A stretch of DNA of 64,000 bases from assembly GCA_019454045.1 (NCBI GenBank), contig SKCR01049637.1, positions 124,001 to 188,000 on the forward strand. Reading direction: 5' to 3'. The notes below the pieces were generated by a model. That model saw only the letters and a program-made list of their open reading frames with translations. It did not search any database and was not told the origin of the DNA. Positions 1-10,653 of the stretch are shown here, piece by piece; the stretch's first letter is position 1, and each line of letters begins with the position of its first letter. The position numbers and the translations under genes were made by a program. Source of the DNA: Zanthoxylum bungeanum (taxonomy: Eukaryota; Streptophyta; Magnoliopsida; Sapindales; Rutaceae).

Positions 1-304
1 ATTTTGCATGTCCGTGCATAGCTAACCAACATATAATAGTATTCCATGGTGAGACAGTGGTGGTGCTGTCTCGGATCTGATTGAACACTTCTAAGGAAGT
101 ATTAATGCTGCCACATTTCATATACTTGTCCATAATTGCTGCAGTTAAATTGGCAACAAGTGGGATGGCATTTTTAAGCACATAGTAAGGCGAATGCACA
201 GAACACTCACCGTTGTGATTTGATTAGGTTTCACTCCAGCAGCAACCATTCCATGCAAGAGTTCCGAAGCCGTGTTAGGTTGCTCATTTTCTGAGTAGCA
301 AGAA

Positions 305-312
305 ATCATCGC
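305..312. repeat. 8-bp target site duplication of the hAT element, left copy
   Basis: ATCATCGC at 305-312 is repeated exactly at 2037-2044, directly flanking the element. Eight bases is the normal hAT duplication length. Both copies lie in the PPR coding remnant and remain in register with it. Confidence 0.93.
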
Positions 313-2036
313 TGGACCCGGCTATGGTTGCGATTCGAAACTGAAGCCGAACCAGAAGGAATTGGACAGTTTCTATTTCTTCCGGTTCCGATTCCCAGAA
401 CCGTTGAAACCTTCCAATTGTAAAGAACCAGGCCGGAACCTTACGGTTCCCTTAAACCGTAAGGTTCCACGGTTTCGGTTGGAACCGTTGCATGCCAATG
501 GCTAGTAGCCATTGGTTTTTGGCAGGGAGCCAAACGGCTCCCTGCTTAATATTTTATTTTGAATTTTTAATATATTTTTTAAAAATGACTAAATTACCCT
601 CAATAACTGTAATAAAACAGTTATTTTTAGGGACAATTTGAGCATCACAAAATTAACCAAATAATCTATTTTGAGTTTTTGATGAGCAACATAATATTTA
701 TAGAATGATTAGAGTATTTTTTTTTTTTTATGAATATGGTTTATTAGGTAAAATTTTAACAATTCGTTTTGACAATGTATCTGCAAATACTACATCAATT
801 AGAGAATTAAAAGTTTTTAATGAAGCAACACATATTTTTAGTGGTGTTTAATATCCAATAATAAATTTATTTCTTGTTGAATATTTGAATATTGTTGGTA
901 CTCTACATGAGCATGTTGAAAGTTCAAATGTTAATGATATTATTTTATTTGGTGCTATTACTCTAATGAAGAGAAAATGGTTGACTTATTTTAAAGACAT
1001 TTCATTACTTTATCTTATCACTATAGTTTTTTATCCTAAATTTAAATTAGAAGGTTTGAATGATGGCTTACAAACTTACTATAAATTTTTAGGAAAGACG
1101 ATGAAATTAATGTTAGAAAAATAATAGATATAATAAAAATTGATTTAATAGAATTATTTAATGATTAAGTAACTAAATACAACTTGAACACAGTAGCTCA
1201 ATCTAGTAGCCAACCCGTACTGGATTCAAGATTTAGCATAGGTGATCAACGGTTAGTACAAAGAAATAGAAAACAGAAGGAACGGAAATTAGATAATTAT
1301 TTATCAATAAATTTCGAGTTTCATGCTGAAAATGTTGTAGGTAAAAATTTTCAAATGCTTGACTGGTGGAACCGACATCAAAATGTCTATTATATTTTAT
1401 CGATTATTGTTAAAGAGGTGCTGGAAGCATCTGTTTTCACCATTGCGGTTAAATAAGCCTTCAGCTTATGAGGTAATATTTTGGAAGCGAGACAGTCTTC
1501 ATTACATCCAAGCATCTTAGAAGCAACCGCATGAGTTGATGATTGGACCAGAGCTACTTTAAGGCAACAAGAAGATATCCCCGATGATTTTGAAGACTTG
1601 TTCAACAATGCTTTTGCAAGCGGAATGAGAGCTAAAAGATCAACAGTAGGAACAGATAACAATGATGAGTAAATAATTATAATGAGGTTAACTATATAAA
1701 AAAAAATAATGGAACTACGTGAGCAATGATTGAATACGTAGTAGCTTAAGTTTTTATAAATTTACGTAGACATCTTAAGTTTTATAAATTTAAGTTCAAG
1801 CTTTTTATTTTTAATTTACGTTATTAATTTAATAATTTTTTCTTTATTTGTATTTGATAATATTAACAATATCCCATTTTTATTTTTTAAATTGAATTTT
1901 CATTTTTTAAAATTAATATTTTTTTAAAAAAAAGACTCGGAACCGGAACCATTCGGTACGGTTCCACAAGTGTGGAACCGAGAACCGTTCAGTTCGATTT
2001 TGATTCGGAACCGAACTAAATCGATGGCAAGGTCTA
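313..2036 (+). mobile_element. hAT-superfamily DNA transposon, decayed, 1.72 kb
   Basis: The left end begins TGGACCCGGCTATGG and the right end, read in reverse, TAGACCTTGCCATCG: degenerate terminal inverted repeats. Exact 8-bp target duplications (305-312, 2037-2044) fix the borders. Subterminal regions (340-490 and 1930-2030) are rich in inverted GGAACCG-type motifs. Inside are C-terminal fragments of a BED/RICESLEEPER-type hAT transposase; the N-terminal half is missing, so this is an internally deleted, non-autonomous copy. Confidence 0.92.
739..1672 (+). pseudogene. hAT transposase, C-terminal remnant
   Basis: Fragments in shifting frames read in the order expected for the C-terminal half of plant hAT (RICESLEEPER/DAYSLEEPER-like) transposases: DNVSANTTSIRELK (about 770-810), a WLTYFKDI...YPKFKLEGLND block (980-1060) matching the region before the dimerisation domain, then DNYLSINFEF and MLDWWNRHQNVYYILSII (1290-1420), the signature start of the hAT C-terminal dimerisation domain. 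After a frame change it ends with an acidic tail closed by TAA at 1670-1672. The BED zinc finger and most of the catalytic core are absent. The minus-strand open frame over 1390-1662 is an antisense shadow. Confidence 0.85.
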
Positions 2037-2044
2037 ATCATCGC
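2037..2044. repeat. 8-bp target site duplication of the hAT element, right copy
   Basis: ATCATCGC, identical to 305-312. The PPR reading resumes immediately to its right. Confidence 0.93.
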
Positions 2045-2131
2045 ACTCATGAATAAACATCTCTTTTGGGCATGTCGTTGAATAAATGCCTTGCCTTCTC
2101 AATCATTGCATTATGTATAAACCCATCAATG

Positions 2132-2449
2132 TAAGGGTGGCAAAAAAGCCCGGGACCGGCCCGAGTTCAAAAAACCAGGGCCGGACTTTAAAATGAGCGG
2201 CCCGATTCGGGCCGGGTTCAACTAATAAAGCCCGGGCCCAACCTAACCCGGGCTTAAAATAAATAAAAAAATATATATTTATAATATATATATATATATA
2301 TATATATAATTTTTTATATAAAAAAATCCAGGTCCTAGTAAAGCTAGGCCCGGCCCGAGCCAACTCGACCCGGTAATAGCCTGGGCCGGATTTTTCCCGA
2401 ACCCGTGCTTATCAAAGCCCGGCCCGAGCCCGACCCATTGCCACCCTTA
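2132..2449. mobile_element. hAT-like MITE, about 318 bp, GC-rich ends
   Basis: Perfect 12-bp terminal inverted repeats TAAGGGTGGCAA (2132-2143) and TTGCCACCCTTA (2438-2449), extendable to 15 bp including the flanking ATG/CAT. The arms are full of GGCCCGGGC-type inverted motifs that would fold into one long hairpin around a central TA microsatellite (about 2281-2310). It sits in the PPR remnant between the blocks VTSWNAL and EKARHLF. No clean 8-bp target duplication was found. No coding capacity. Confidence 0.82.
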
Positions 2450-3290
2450 CATAGGGCATTCCAAGATGTAACATGGTCCTTAATTCCCAATTCAAACTGC
2501 AAATAAAAGATTGACCCTCCCATAAGCTGCGTAAAAATGGATAATCGTTGCCTGTATAAAATCATAACAATCAAAACCTTCCTTCACAATTGTACTGTGA
2601 ATTTGCAAGCCCTCGCCAATTGCCATTGCTCGTCCACATGCTGAAATCAAATCTACAATCCTAACATCATTAAGTGCAACTCCATCACGTAGCATAGCAC
2701 AATACATCATCGAAGCTTGTAGATACCCATCAATCATTATACCCCACGAACTACATCCTTTGTAGGAATCCTCTGAAACAACTCTTTAGCCAACTCTACA
2801 AGCCTTGCTTTTGCATAACATCACTTTCCAAGAAACAATATTCCTTTCCTTCATCTCATCAAACAAACTTCTTGCTTCTCCCAAACTCGAACAAACACAA
2901 TACATGTTCAATAAATTCGTCGAAATAATAACAAACCCATTAATCATCAATTTAATCACCAGTCCATGCAACATCCTACAATCCCAAATCCCATCTTAAT
3001 GCACAGAACTTGAAATCACACTAGCTAAAGTCACCTCATTTGGCATCAAACACGATTTTCTCATATCCTTAAAAACCTCAATAGCTTCTACCCAACAATC
3101 ATTTTGAGCAAACCCCATTATCATACTAGTATATGAAACACAGTCTTTAATGGGCATTTTATCAAACACTTCCCGTGCATCATTAATTGACCATTCCTAG
3201 AATACCCAAATATCATAATGTTGGACATGAATCAAACATAGCCTTGACGTGAGAAATGAACCAACATTTTGCGTACATGTTGATCAAGTC

Positions 3291-4728
3291 GTTTTGAATT
3301 AAAGTCAGACGGCTGCTTTTTGTTCCAGGTATAATTCGGGAAAATCATTCCTCGAACAAACTTCTATCAACTATGAATTTGTTTGGTTTTGTTGGGAACC
3401 AAATACAAATTTGGCAAAAGATAGAAACAACAGACAAACAAAGGATTTAACGTGGTTCGACGGAATGGATCCAACCTACGCCCACGAACATAAGAGAAAA
3501 TGAAACTTTTATTACTGGCTCGGGTCTGACCAACCTCTTTTCTTTCTCTGGCTCGGGATTCTTTTCTCTCTATCACAAGTTACAAGTGATTGTGAATGAA
3601 AAATGATCAACCCTCTGCAATGAACTCTCAATCCCTCTATATACTAAGTTAAATTACACTGTTACACTAACTTCGTGATGTCAGCCATGTTACTAAGCCA
3701 TTATTGCATAGGCTCTCTTCCCCCAAATACCCTATGGATAATAGCCCAGCTGCCTGAAACCCCTACGACCTACCACATGAATCTCATTACATTAACCATT
3801 CTCGATAACTGTTACAAGTTATTCACATGTTCAAACCGATATTCTAACCACTCCCATGCGATAACATGTGTCAATCAATAAATTTGCAGCCCTGCTCCGT
3901 CCTATCATCCATTGGCCTATTTCTAGCCCATCAGACCTTGGTAGACCGGAACTTCCGTTTAGGGCTTACGTCATCTAAACTTGAACTTAATGCCATTACC
4001 CCGACCTAACTCATCGAGTCTGTAAGCTGAGATGATCGACTGTAAGCTGAAATGATCGACCTGTCCCACCAGGTCAGGTCGGTGCTGAGACCTTCACTCC
4101 TCTCATATTCCCTGAACATCTTTCTACCTCGGTTCAGGTATCAAGAGCAAACTAATTCTGGTCTTGTTGTCGGGCCGAATGCCTATGCCTCTTGGGCCTA
4201 AGCCCCTTGTTCCGGAAGTGGAAATCTCTTCGATATCCTTCTTCAAACTTCTTCTTCTCTCAGGTTAGGAAATCACCATCAACATATGCCCATTGATTCT
4301 CAATATCAACTTGTATACGAGTTGGTGCAGGGAACTATAATGGTACGGTATCGATCGTCCCCCAGTCTTCGGGTCAAGATATTGCATATGATCGAAGGGT
4401 TATGTCTTAATGACGATTTCTTCACTAGATGCTTTCTTGGGCTTTTAAACTGTCATTTGGGAATCGTGTTGCCATCAATGCCTCTTTTAAATGCGTGTCA
4501 CATCATTCTAGGGTGGTTTACCCACTTCGTCTCCCCAAGAGGCCACGCGTCATGCTCCTGTGGCTTGCGCGCCAAAACCAAATGTAATTGGATAGTTGGA
4601 CGTCGACTGAACAGTCGTTCCAATCTCGTCCATCTACTTGAAATTCAACCACTGAGACCCCCTGCCACACATGGCACTGATCCGAGCCGCTTGTCTTAAT
4701 CCAACGATCAATATCAACCCAAGTCGAC
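3291..4728. other. Non-coding, repeat-like region before a transposon promoter
   Basis: No convincing gene. The stretch near 3450-3490 (AACGTGGTTCGACGG, then CCAACCTACGCCC) resembles a motif common in plant repeats, so this may be the LTR or 5' part of the element carrying the gene at 5238. A 137-codon open frame at 4286-4699 has no recognisable domain and a composition (Leu/His/Arg/Ser) typical of chance frames. Confidence 0.4.
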
Positions 4729-4736
4729 TATTTAAA
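4729..4736 (+). promoter_or_regulatory. TATA box (TATTTAAA) of the PF04195-type gene
   Basis: TATTTAAA lies in a GC-poorer patch followed by a pyrimidine-rich leader and a possible first-intron donor (AAGTAAGTT near 4868). The first plausible ATG is at 5238. Position and context fit a plant core promoter; only inferred. Confidence 0.45.
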
Positions 4737-5237
4737 GGCCAACCACACGTCATTATCTCCTTTTAGTAAAATCGCCTTCTTCAAAGAACTTCAAAACCTT
4801 TTCCCGTTAAGTGCAACTTCGGTCCTCCACCGCTTCATCAGCATCTCAGAATCTTCCTCCAAACCAATCAAGTAAGTTATTCTCTGTACACCCTTCTTTT
4901 TTGCTTTATGTTTCATTCATTCTGTGTTGCTATGAATGCTTGTGTTTGTGCTCTAATTTCTGGGGATGATTGCGATAATGGTGGGATGAGGGTGGGCTTA
5001 TTTATGTGGGTTTGTGTATATTGTTTGCGTATATGTGTGAGTATGCTCTTTCTGGGTTTCTCAGATGTATTACTTTTTGGTTGTGCTTGAAAACTTACTA
5101 TTCCGCTATCTTTAGAGCTTTTAGAGATTTTTAGGGTTCGCTAATTTGGTAGGGATGAGGAATAACTATAAATTTTGTTTGCTTTACAAACCAAAATTAT
5201 GAATTGACCTTCCACCTCGGATAATGTCTTGATAGAA

Positions 5238-6992
5238 ATGTCTGGGTCTGAGTGTGAGTCTTCGTCCCTCACTCCCCTCGAGGTCCTGCCTACAGCCATG
5301 CCCCCACACACAACTATACACATCTCGAGATCAGAGAGTCTCATCGACTATGATACCACTCTGATTGTTTTAGAGGAGAACAACCAATCATACCACAGAT
5401 GGGTTCCCCGCCTTGAGATAATTCATACCAGGCTTGACTTCGCGAACCTCGACATGGACCGAGCTTCAACAATCACCAAGACCGAATTGGAGCAATTGAG
5501 GGAAAAGTTTGATATTCCGGGGGATATCAGCCTAGCCATCCCAAGGGAGTGGGACTAAGTAAGCCGACCCGAAAATGATGTTGTGGCACTGTGCACGGCT
5601 TTCTTCGATATGGGACTTCGGCTGTCCATCCAAGGCTACTTCGCAAGGATGATATCTTCCAAGTACATAGCTCCGTGCCAACTGAATCTGAACAGCTGGA
5701 GAATTTTGGCCTGCTTGTACGTCATCTGGAGTCGAGCCGGGCTGGGAGACCCGACCTTCTCCAAACTGAAGAGGTTGTACGAGATGAATGCCAATCCAAA
5801 TGAATACAAGGGTTGGATTCCCCACCTCATTACTAATCTCCTGGCCACCAACAATAACTTCAAAGACTAGTGGTTTTTCGATGTGGGCCCCTAGGGCCAA
5901 CAACAGCTAGTTGACGGGGAACTCCTCACAATCCCCAATGTCTTTTCTGACAGAGGTAATGACCCGACCTTTGAATTCCCCCTTTTTATTGACTTAACCG
6001 ATTTCTAACCTCGGAATCCTTTGCAGCTTACTGGGGGATCTCTCCAAAATCCACCACGAGACCCGGGGCCAAGGTGAAGATGGAAACTGAATTTGGAGGT
6101 CACTACGGGGATCTCGTTAACTCCTCCGCCTTGGCCGACTGTGACCTAATCCCGAGCACTCTGCCACCCCAACTCAGGCAGGCTGGTAGGTTCTGACTGA
6201 CCTGCTAACTTTATGTTTTTTTCCTTAGTCTATGTTTCTCATTGCTTTTCCTTATTTCTTCTTTTATGTTATAAGTGTTTTTTCTTCTTTTTTGCAGGAA
6301 TGTATGGCTCCCTAACTCCTTTCCAGCGTGCCCAAGAGATGTTGCGAGCCCCTCAGGGTGGGTCTAGTAGCATCCGACCTCGAATGACTATGCCTGTCCC
6401 GCCAAAAGCTAGGTGGAAATCTACCCATGCCACTGTTGCACCGTCATCAGGGCCTTCAAGCACCCCATCAACCGCCATAGTCCCAACCCTTTCAGTCTAA
6501 CCCGAACATGCCCATTCGGCCGTTCAGACTACAAGCACCACATACCAGTCCAAGCTGTAATTGCCCATCCCCGATTGAGCAAGCGACGTCACCATCAGAT
6601 CGGGGAGGATGAGCCTGAGAAGCCGATGGAGAGGACCCCGAGAAGGAAAATAGTTGCCCAAAAGGGCAAGGCCCCAGCGGTTCCTCCCCAATGGACCCTA
6701 GTGTTGGGCATCAACAAATTCACCGAGGATGTGAGAGACAAGGTTGCTCACCTCCTCCCATCCTTTAATCATATGACTGATTCCATTACTCTAGAGAAAG
6801 CTACGGAGTACGAAAGCCACTCGCTCGAAGACCTCATCACCAAATCGAGTCGGGCCCTCTCAAGGGTAATCAAACTCTTCTCTCATAACTAGTTCTCACC
6901 CTTTTTTTATCGTACTGACCCTGCTTTCTGTGTTGCAGATGGCTTACATCATGGCCACCATCAAAACTAAAGCCTCACTTCAGTTACTGCTT
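5238..6992 (+). pseudogene. Transposon protein with PF04195-type ('putative gypsy type transposon') domain, intron-bearing, broken
   Basis: Exon 1 starts at ATG 5238 (MSGSECESSS). After a TAA at 5556-5558 the same frame continues with VALCTAFFDMGLRL, then APCQLNLNSWRIL and GLGDPTFSKLKRLYEM, the pattern of the PF04195 domain carried by plant Gypsy-related LARD elements. Further in-frame stops lie at 5868 and about 5892. A donor near 5955 and acceptor near 6027 (TTGCAG) open exon 2 (AYWGISPKSTTRPGAKVKME). Another intron ends at the TTTTTTGCAG before 6300; exon 3 begins GMYGSLTPFQRAQEML and, after a frame change, continues to KLFSHN (6892). A last acceptor (TTGCAG, about 6938) precedes MAYIMATIKTKAS, after which similarity stops near 6992. 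Its role in transposition is unknown. Confidence 0.68.
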
Positions 6993-7268
6993 CGCAAATC
7001 GCTCAGACCTCATCACCTCAGTCGCTCTTCATCAATTTGACAATCTCATCGTCATTCGTCAATTCATCAGTCGTCACTCAGAGTCGTGCAAGGAATTTGG
7101 GGAATCAACGAGAAACACAATCCTCTATCAAATCACTCACCATCGATTCTTAAGTTTGGATTGTTAGTTTGTTGATAATATATATATTTTATGTATTTAT
7201 AAATTGTCTTCTAATTTTTGCATTTCATGAATGTATGAGTATGATGTATTATTAATTTTTTTTTACAA
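6993..7268. other. AT-rich stretch, no gene
   Basis: Short TCATC-rich segment (6990-7090) followed by AT-rich sequence. No reading frame, domain or terminal repeat recognised. Confidence 0.4.
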
Positions 7269-7318
7269 TTCGGGCCGGGCCAAATTTTTTTTAGCCGGGC
7301 CCGGCCCGGCCCATTGCC
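7269..7318. mobile_element. End fragment of a GC-rich hAT-like MITE
   Basis: GGCCGGGCC, GCCGGGCCC and GGCCCATTGCCA match the right terminus of the MITE at 2132-2449 (...GACCCATTGCCA) but the last CCCTTA is missing. The fragment ends exactly where recognisable Tat LTR sequence starts. Confidence 0.6.
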
Positions 7319-8058
7319 ATGCATACACACACAAACCAAAGCCTGCCCTCCACGTGAAATAACCAAATACAAACAATAAAGACACCAGCAACTCCATGCA
7401 GCCGAACACGTGAAGCAACAGATTCCCTTAACCGACAAAAGACTCACAATAAACAGCACACTCACGCCTCTCACCCAAACCCTAAGAATCCACTAACTGC
7501 CCCCACGTGAAGACAAGTAAAACAGCAGACAAAAACCCTCATCAGCCGAGAACAACAAAGCTTCACAGCCCCTGACCGCAAACAACACAAATAACCAAAA
7601 CAGTAGCCAAAACAGTGAACCAAAACAGTCCTAAAACAGCAGAAAAATAGCAGCAAAGACAGAGAAAACAGCGGCTCGAAAACAGCGAAGGAAAATACCG
7701 AACCAGAAAACCAGAAAAGTTACGGAGCATTAACCCTTCCGGTGACGTCCTAACGCACTCCCGAGAAGCGACTTAAAAGGTAAGACCTGAGGGCACCCTT
7801 TATTGTATTTTATTTTGTAGTTTTGGACACGGCACGCTCGGTTGGACGTGAAATATGTCCAACCGGGTGTGCGAGGTCCTATATCAAAAACGACCAAATT
7901 TTTGGTCACATCTCTTATTATTCTATTATTTATTTATCGCACATTTATCTTCCTCTAATGTTTCGCACTTAATTTATTATTTATCGCTTCCGTTATGTAT
8001 TGTTATTTCATCACATGCATTTCATGTATACATTGGGTTAATGATGGCATTATGTTAA

Positions 8059-9095
8059 ATGGTCGGTGCTACCTCTTGCGGTATATCGGATGGAAACCAA
8101 GACGTAAATTCCGTAGCCGAATCCGAATGGACGGTATTGCGGTCTGTACTTGGGATACAACTCCACATACCGCTTGAGAAACTTTCAAGCACGTGTTACA
8201 TTTTGGTATTTAATTTTGTGTTTATTGTTCCGCTATTTATTTTCCATATATTGTTTCTTTGTTCATGCATTGTTAATCTAGATGCGCATGGGCTAATCAT
8301 GCGGGGTAAAGGTCCTCTATTCGAGGGAAATGCCTAAAGGCTACCTTTACCACGATGTTTTGCCGCGCCGAACGAAGCACGTTTGATTGAACGTGAGATA
8401 TGTTCAATCGGGCATACGAGGTCCCATATTATTGCTTTATTTATTTTCTATGCATTGTTACTTGATGCGCATGGGCTAATCACATTGGTTTAAAGGTCCT
8501 CTACTTGAGGGAGAAAAAGCCTAAAATGTTACCTTTACCACAATATTTTGCCGCGCCTTTTCATTATTCCGTATTTACCTTTTGCATATTATTACTTTGT
8601 TTACACATGCATTGCTATCTAGTGCGCATGGGCTAATCACATGGGTTAAAGGTCCTCTATTCGAGGGAAACGCCTAAATGCTACCTTTACCATGATGTTT
8701 TGCAGCGCCGGATGAAGTACGTTTGATTGAACGTGAGATATGTTCAATCGGGCATACAAGGTTCCATATTATTTATTTGTTTATTCATGTCTTGCTACTT
8801 GATGCGCATGGGCTAATCATGTAGGTTAAAGGTCCTCCACTCGAGGGAAATGCCTAAAGGCTACCTTTACCACGATGTTTTGCCGCGCCCTTCTCCTATT
8901 GACTTCGCTATTAGTCTTTATTTTGGTCGTTGTTTCGCATTTTTCATTTGCGCATTCGTGTCATGTTTATGTTTGAGTGCTTGTTATCTCTTGCGGTATA
9001 TCGGATGGAAACCCAGACGTAAATTCTGTAGCCGAATTTGAATGGACGGTAGTGCGATCTGTACTTGGGATACAACTCCACGTACCGCTTGAGAA
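8059..9095 (+). repeat. Duplicated about 110-bp module within the Tat LTR
   Basis: A module beginning GGTATATCGGATGGAAACC and ending CAACTCCACRTACCGCTTG occurs at about 8079-8180 and again at about 8993-9093. The LTR at 19478-22611 has the same pair at about 20727-20822 and 21437-21537, so the duplication predates the separation of the copies. Confidence 0.8.
8280..8890 (+). repeat. Four tandem 156-186 bp units with a three-way-junction motif
   Basis: Units start GCGCATGGGCTAATCA near 8284, 8467, 8622 and 8801. Each contains an outer stem TAAAGGT...ACCTTTA (9 bp at 8305-8313/8343-8351), an inner hairpin CCTC-5nt-GAGG, a GAAA-type linker and, in the best copies, a second hairpin GCC-TAAA-GGC. 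Each unit then ends near GTTTTGCCGCGCC. Two further units lie in the second Tat LTR near 21071 and 21253. Confidence 0.8.
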
Positions 9096-9142
9096 ACATT
9101 CACGCGTGTGTTTGTGTCATTTGGATACCACTTTGGTAATCT

Positions 9143-9320
9143 CGTTCGAACGCGTCTCCGGACGCTACACGAACGCATGCATTCTGTTTGTCGTTCGAAC
9201 GCGTTTACGAACGTACACATTCCATCTCATTTTCGTTCGAACGCGTTTACAAACGCTACACGAACGCATGCAATCTGTTTACCGTTCGAACGCGTTTTCG
9301 AACGCTACACGAACGCAAGT
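9143..9320 (+). repeat. Array of CGTTCGAACG palindromes and GCGTT-NNNN-AACGC hairpins
   Basis: Four repeats of about 45-50 bp. Each has the palindrome CGTTCGAACG followed by a short hairpin: GCGTC-TCCG-GACGC (9152-9165), GCGTT-TACG-AACGT (9201-9214), GCGTT-TACA-AACGC (9243-9256) and GCGTT-TTCG-AACGC (9292-9305), then TACACGAACGC. The second Tat LTR has a longer array (20879-20960 and 21590-22050). Confidence 0.85.
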
Positions 9321-9799
9321 ACAGTAAACAGATTTCTTTTCATCACATTTCATGCATGTTTGCTTCTTTGGTCACTTCTTTTGCATTACATATTTAATTA
9401 TCCGTTTTTTTATTACTGCCTTTACAGTTATTATCTATTCACATCTTGTGCACTTCTTTGTCTAATACGTCTATGGAATTACGCATTTGTATTTATTTGC
9501 GTTTATGGGTGTGCAAACTTGTGTGTTGATTACATTATCTTGCATGTGTTGCATAAGACTTGGTTATACTATTGCATAAATCATTTCATTACAATTGGCA
9601 TAAGTAAGGGACCATTCCGAACCCAACGGTTTGAGGTCTTCCCTTGCGAAGGGTGAGTGCGGCCTTAAATCATTTTCCAGTTCACACTGGGTGGCGACTC
9701 CATTTTATTTCTCCGGTTTAGTCCCCCGCGGGCTACCCCGTACTCCCGACCGGGCCGCGAGCCCGGGCAGCGTCGCGCACCTCTGTGGCCATGTCTACA

Positions 9800-10131
9800 C
9801 TCAGCTAATCATATCATGCTTTTATCCATCTTATACAGTTGAAGAGACAATATAAACGATTAGCTAAATTATCAGAGAACCTCTCTCTTGAATAAGACAG
9901 CTAGAGAAAATTCTAAAGTACTTCATTGAAGGTTAGACCCATCTTCATTGTTGTCCGTAAGAGAGTCACACAATTTTACAAGTTTAGAAATGCCTCAACA
10001 ATGCTTAGCACTACCATTGAACCAATGCAAAGTTTTACAACACTCTGCTAGATGCAATCTCACACAACAGAAAACAAAAACTTTCTAAAGTGACTTAAAA
10101 GAGGTATAAGTAACACCAGCTTCACAGATTA
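9800..10131. other. Flank between Tat LTR and tandem repeat, no gene seen
   Basis: AT-rich unique-looking DNA with no supported reading frame. It may belong to the 3' flank of the minus-strand gene at 10812-11417. Confidence 0.4.
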
Positions 10132-10653
10132 AAACCTATTGACAGAGTTTCTTACAAATTAGCATCAGTACAATAGTCCAGATTCCCACCAAGAAACGAC
10201 TACGTTATTCATTACCATTGACTAACAGTCTAGATCATCTCATCAATAACAACAAATCCATAAACCAACTCAATTATGCAATCACGGAAGTCAGCATACA
10301 ATATCAAACCTATTGACAAAGTTTCTTACAGATTAGCACCAGCACAATAGTCCATATTCCCACCGAGAAACGACTACGTTCTTCATTACCATTGACTAAC
10401 AGTCTAGATCATCCAATCAATAACAAAAAATCCAAAAACCAACTAAATAATGCAATCACGGAAGTCAGTATACAATATCAAACCAATTGAAAAAAGTTCT
10501 TACAGATTAGCGCCAGTACAATAGTCCAGTTTCCCACTAAGAAACGTCTACGTTCTTCATTAACATTGACTAACAGTCTAGATCATCTCATCAATAACAA
10601 AAAATCCAAAAACCAACTCAATAATCCAATCACAGAAGTCAGCATACAATATC
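10132..10653. repeat. Three tandem 174-bp units
   Basis: Units begin AAACC at 10132, 10306 and 10480, exactly 174 bp apart, and share TTCTTACARATTAGC, ACAATAGTCCA, AGAAACG, CATTGACTAACAGTCTAG and CAATCACRGAAGTCAG with few differences. The array lies 160 bp downstream of the stop codon of the intact gene at 10812-11417, so part may be 3' untranslated region. Confidence 0.9.

Larger units (their letters stand above)
1..3290 (-). pseudogene. PPR (PLS-class) protein gene remnant, possibly MEF18-like
   Basis: Pentatricopeptide-repeat proteins bind organellar RNA; PLS-class members usually act in C-to-U editing. Reading the minus strand from about 3190 down to 1, one PPR protein can be followed: DAREVFDKMPIKD (near 3170), EARSLFDEMKERNIVSW (2890-2830), an ISACGRAMAIGEGLQIHS stretch (2650-2600), VTSWNAL (about 2470), EKARHLFNDMPKRDVYS (2090-2050), then after the hAT insertion AMISCYSENEQPNTASELL (304-250) and VSPWNTIICWLAMHGH (60-10). 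It continues off the left edge. It is broken by a stop near 2998, other stops and frame changes, a one-base loss just before the hAT target site, a deletion around 190-240, and two transposon insertions. From memory, Arabidopsis At5g19020 (MEF18) resembles it and neighbours the homologue of the intact gene at 10812-11417; that assignment is unverified. Confidence 0.8.
7319..9799 (+). mobile_element. Tat/Ogre-type Gypsy LTR, 5'-truncated (solo or 3' LTR)
   Basis: Colinear with the LTR at 19478-22611: the same CATTAACCCTTCCGG and AAAAGGTAAGACCTGAGGGC segments (about 7730-7795), the paired TATCGGATGGAAACC modules, the same two structured subrepeat arrays, and the same CCCCCGCGGGCTAC terminus. 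It ends in TCTACA (9794-9799), the complement of the family start TGTAGA. No PBS follows, so it is a 3' or solo LTR. The left end (the TGTAGACA start) is lost at the MITE fragment. Several long open frames inside (for example 9108-9656) come from the repeats and are not genes. Confidence 0.82.

Noticed and set aside
2121..2460. 8-bp target duplication of the GC-rich MITE
   Set aside because: Flanks (CATCAATG and CATAGGGC) do not match; the element is called on its terminal inverted repeats only.
8305..8351. tRNA gene or tRNA-like cloverleaf
   Set aside because: It contains TTCGA next to a stem, but has two inner hairpins rather than three, no anticodon arm, no A/B box pair, and repeats inside an LTR.
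8280..8890. Hammerhead ribozyme (retrozyme-like)
   Set aside because: A GAAA linker lies between stems, but the CUGANGA core and the cleavage triplet in the required position are absent.
9108..9656. 182-codon open frame in the Tat LTR as a gene
   Set aside because: It runs through the palindrome array and the frame is kept by repeat structure; no domain and no conservation of the frame in the second LTR.
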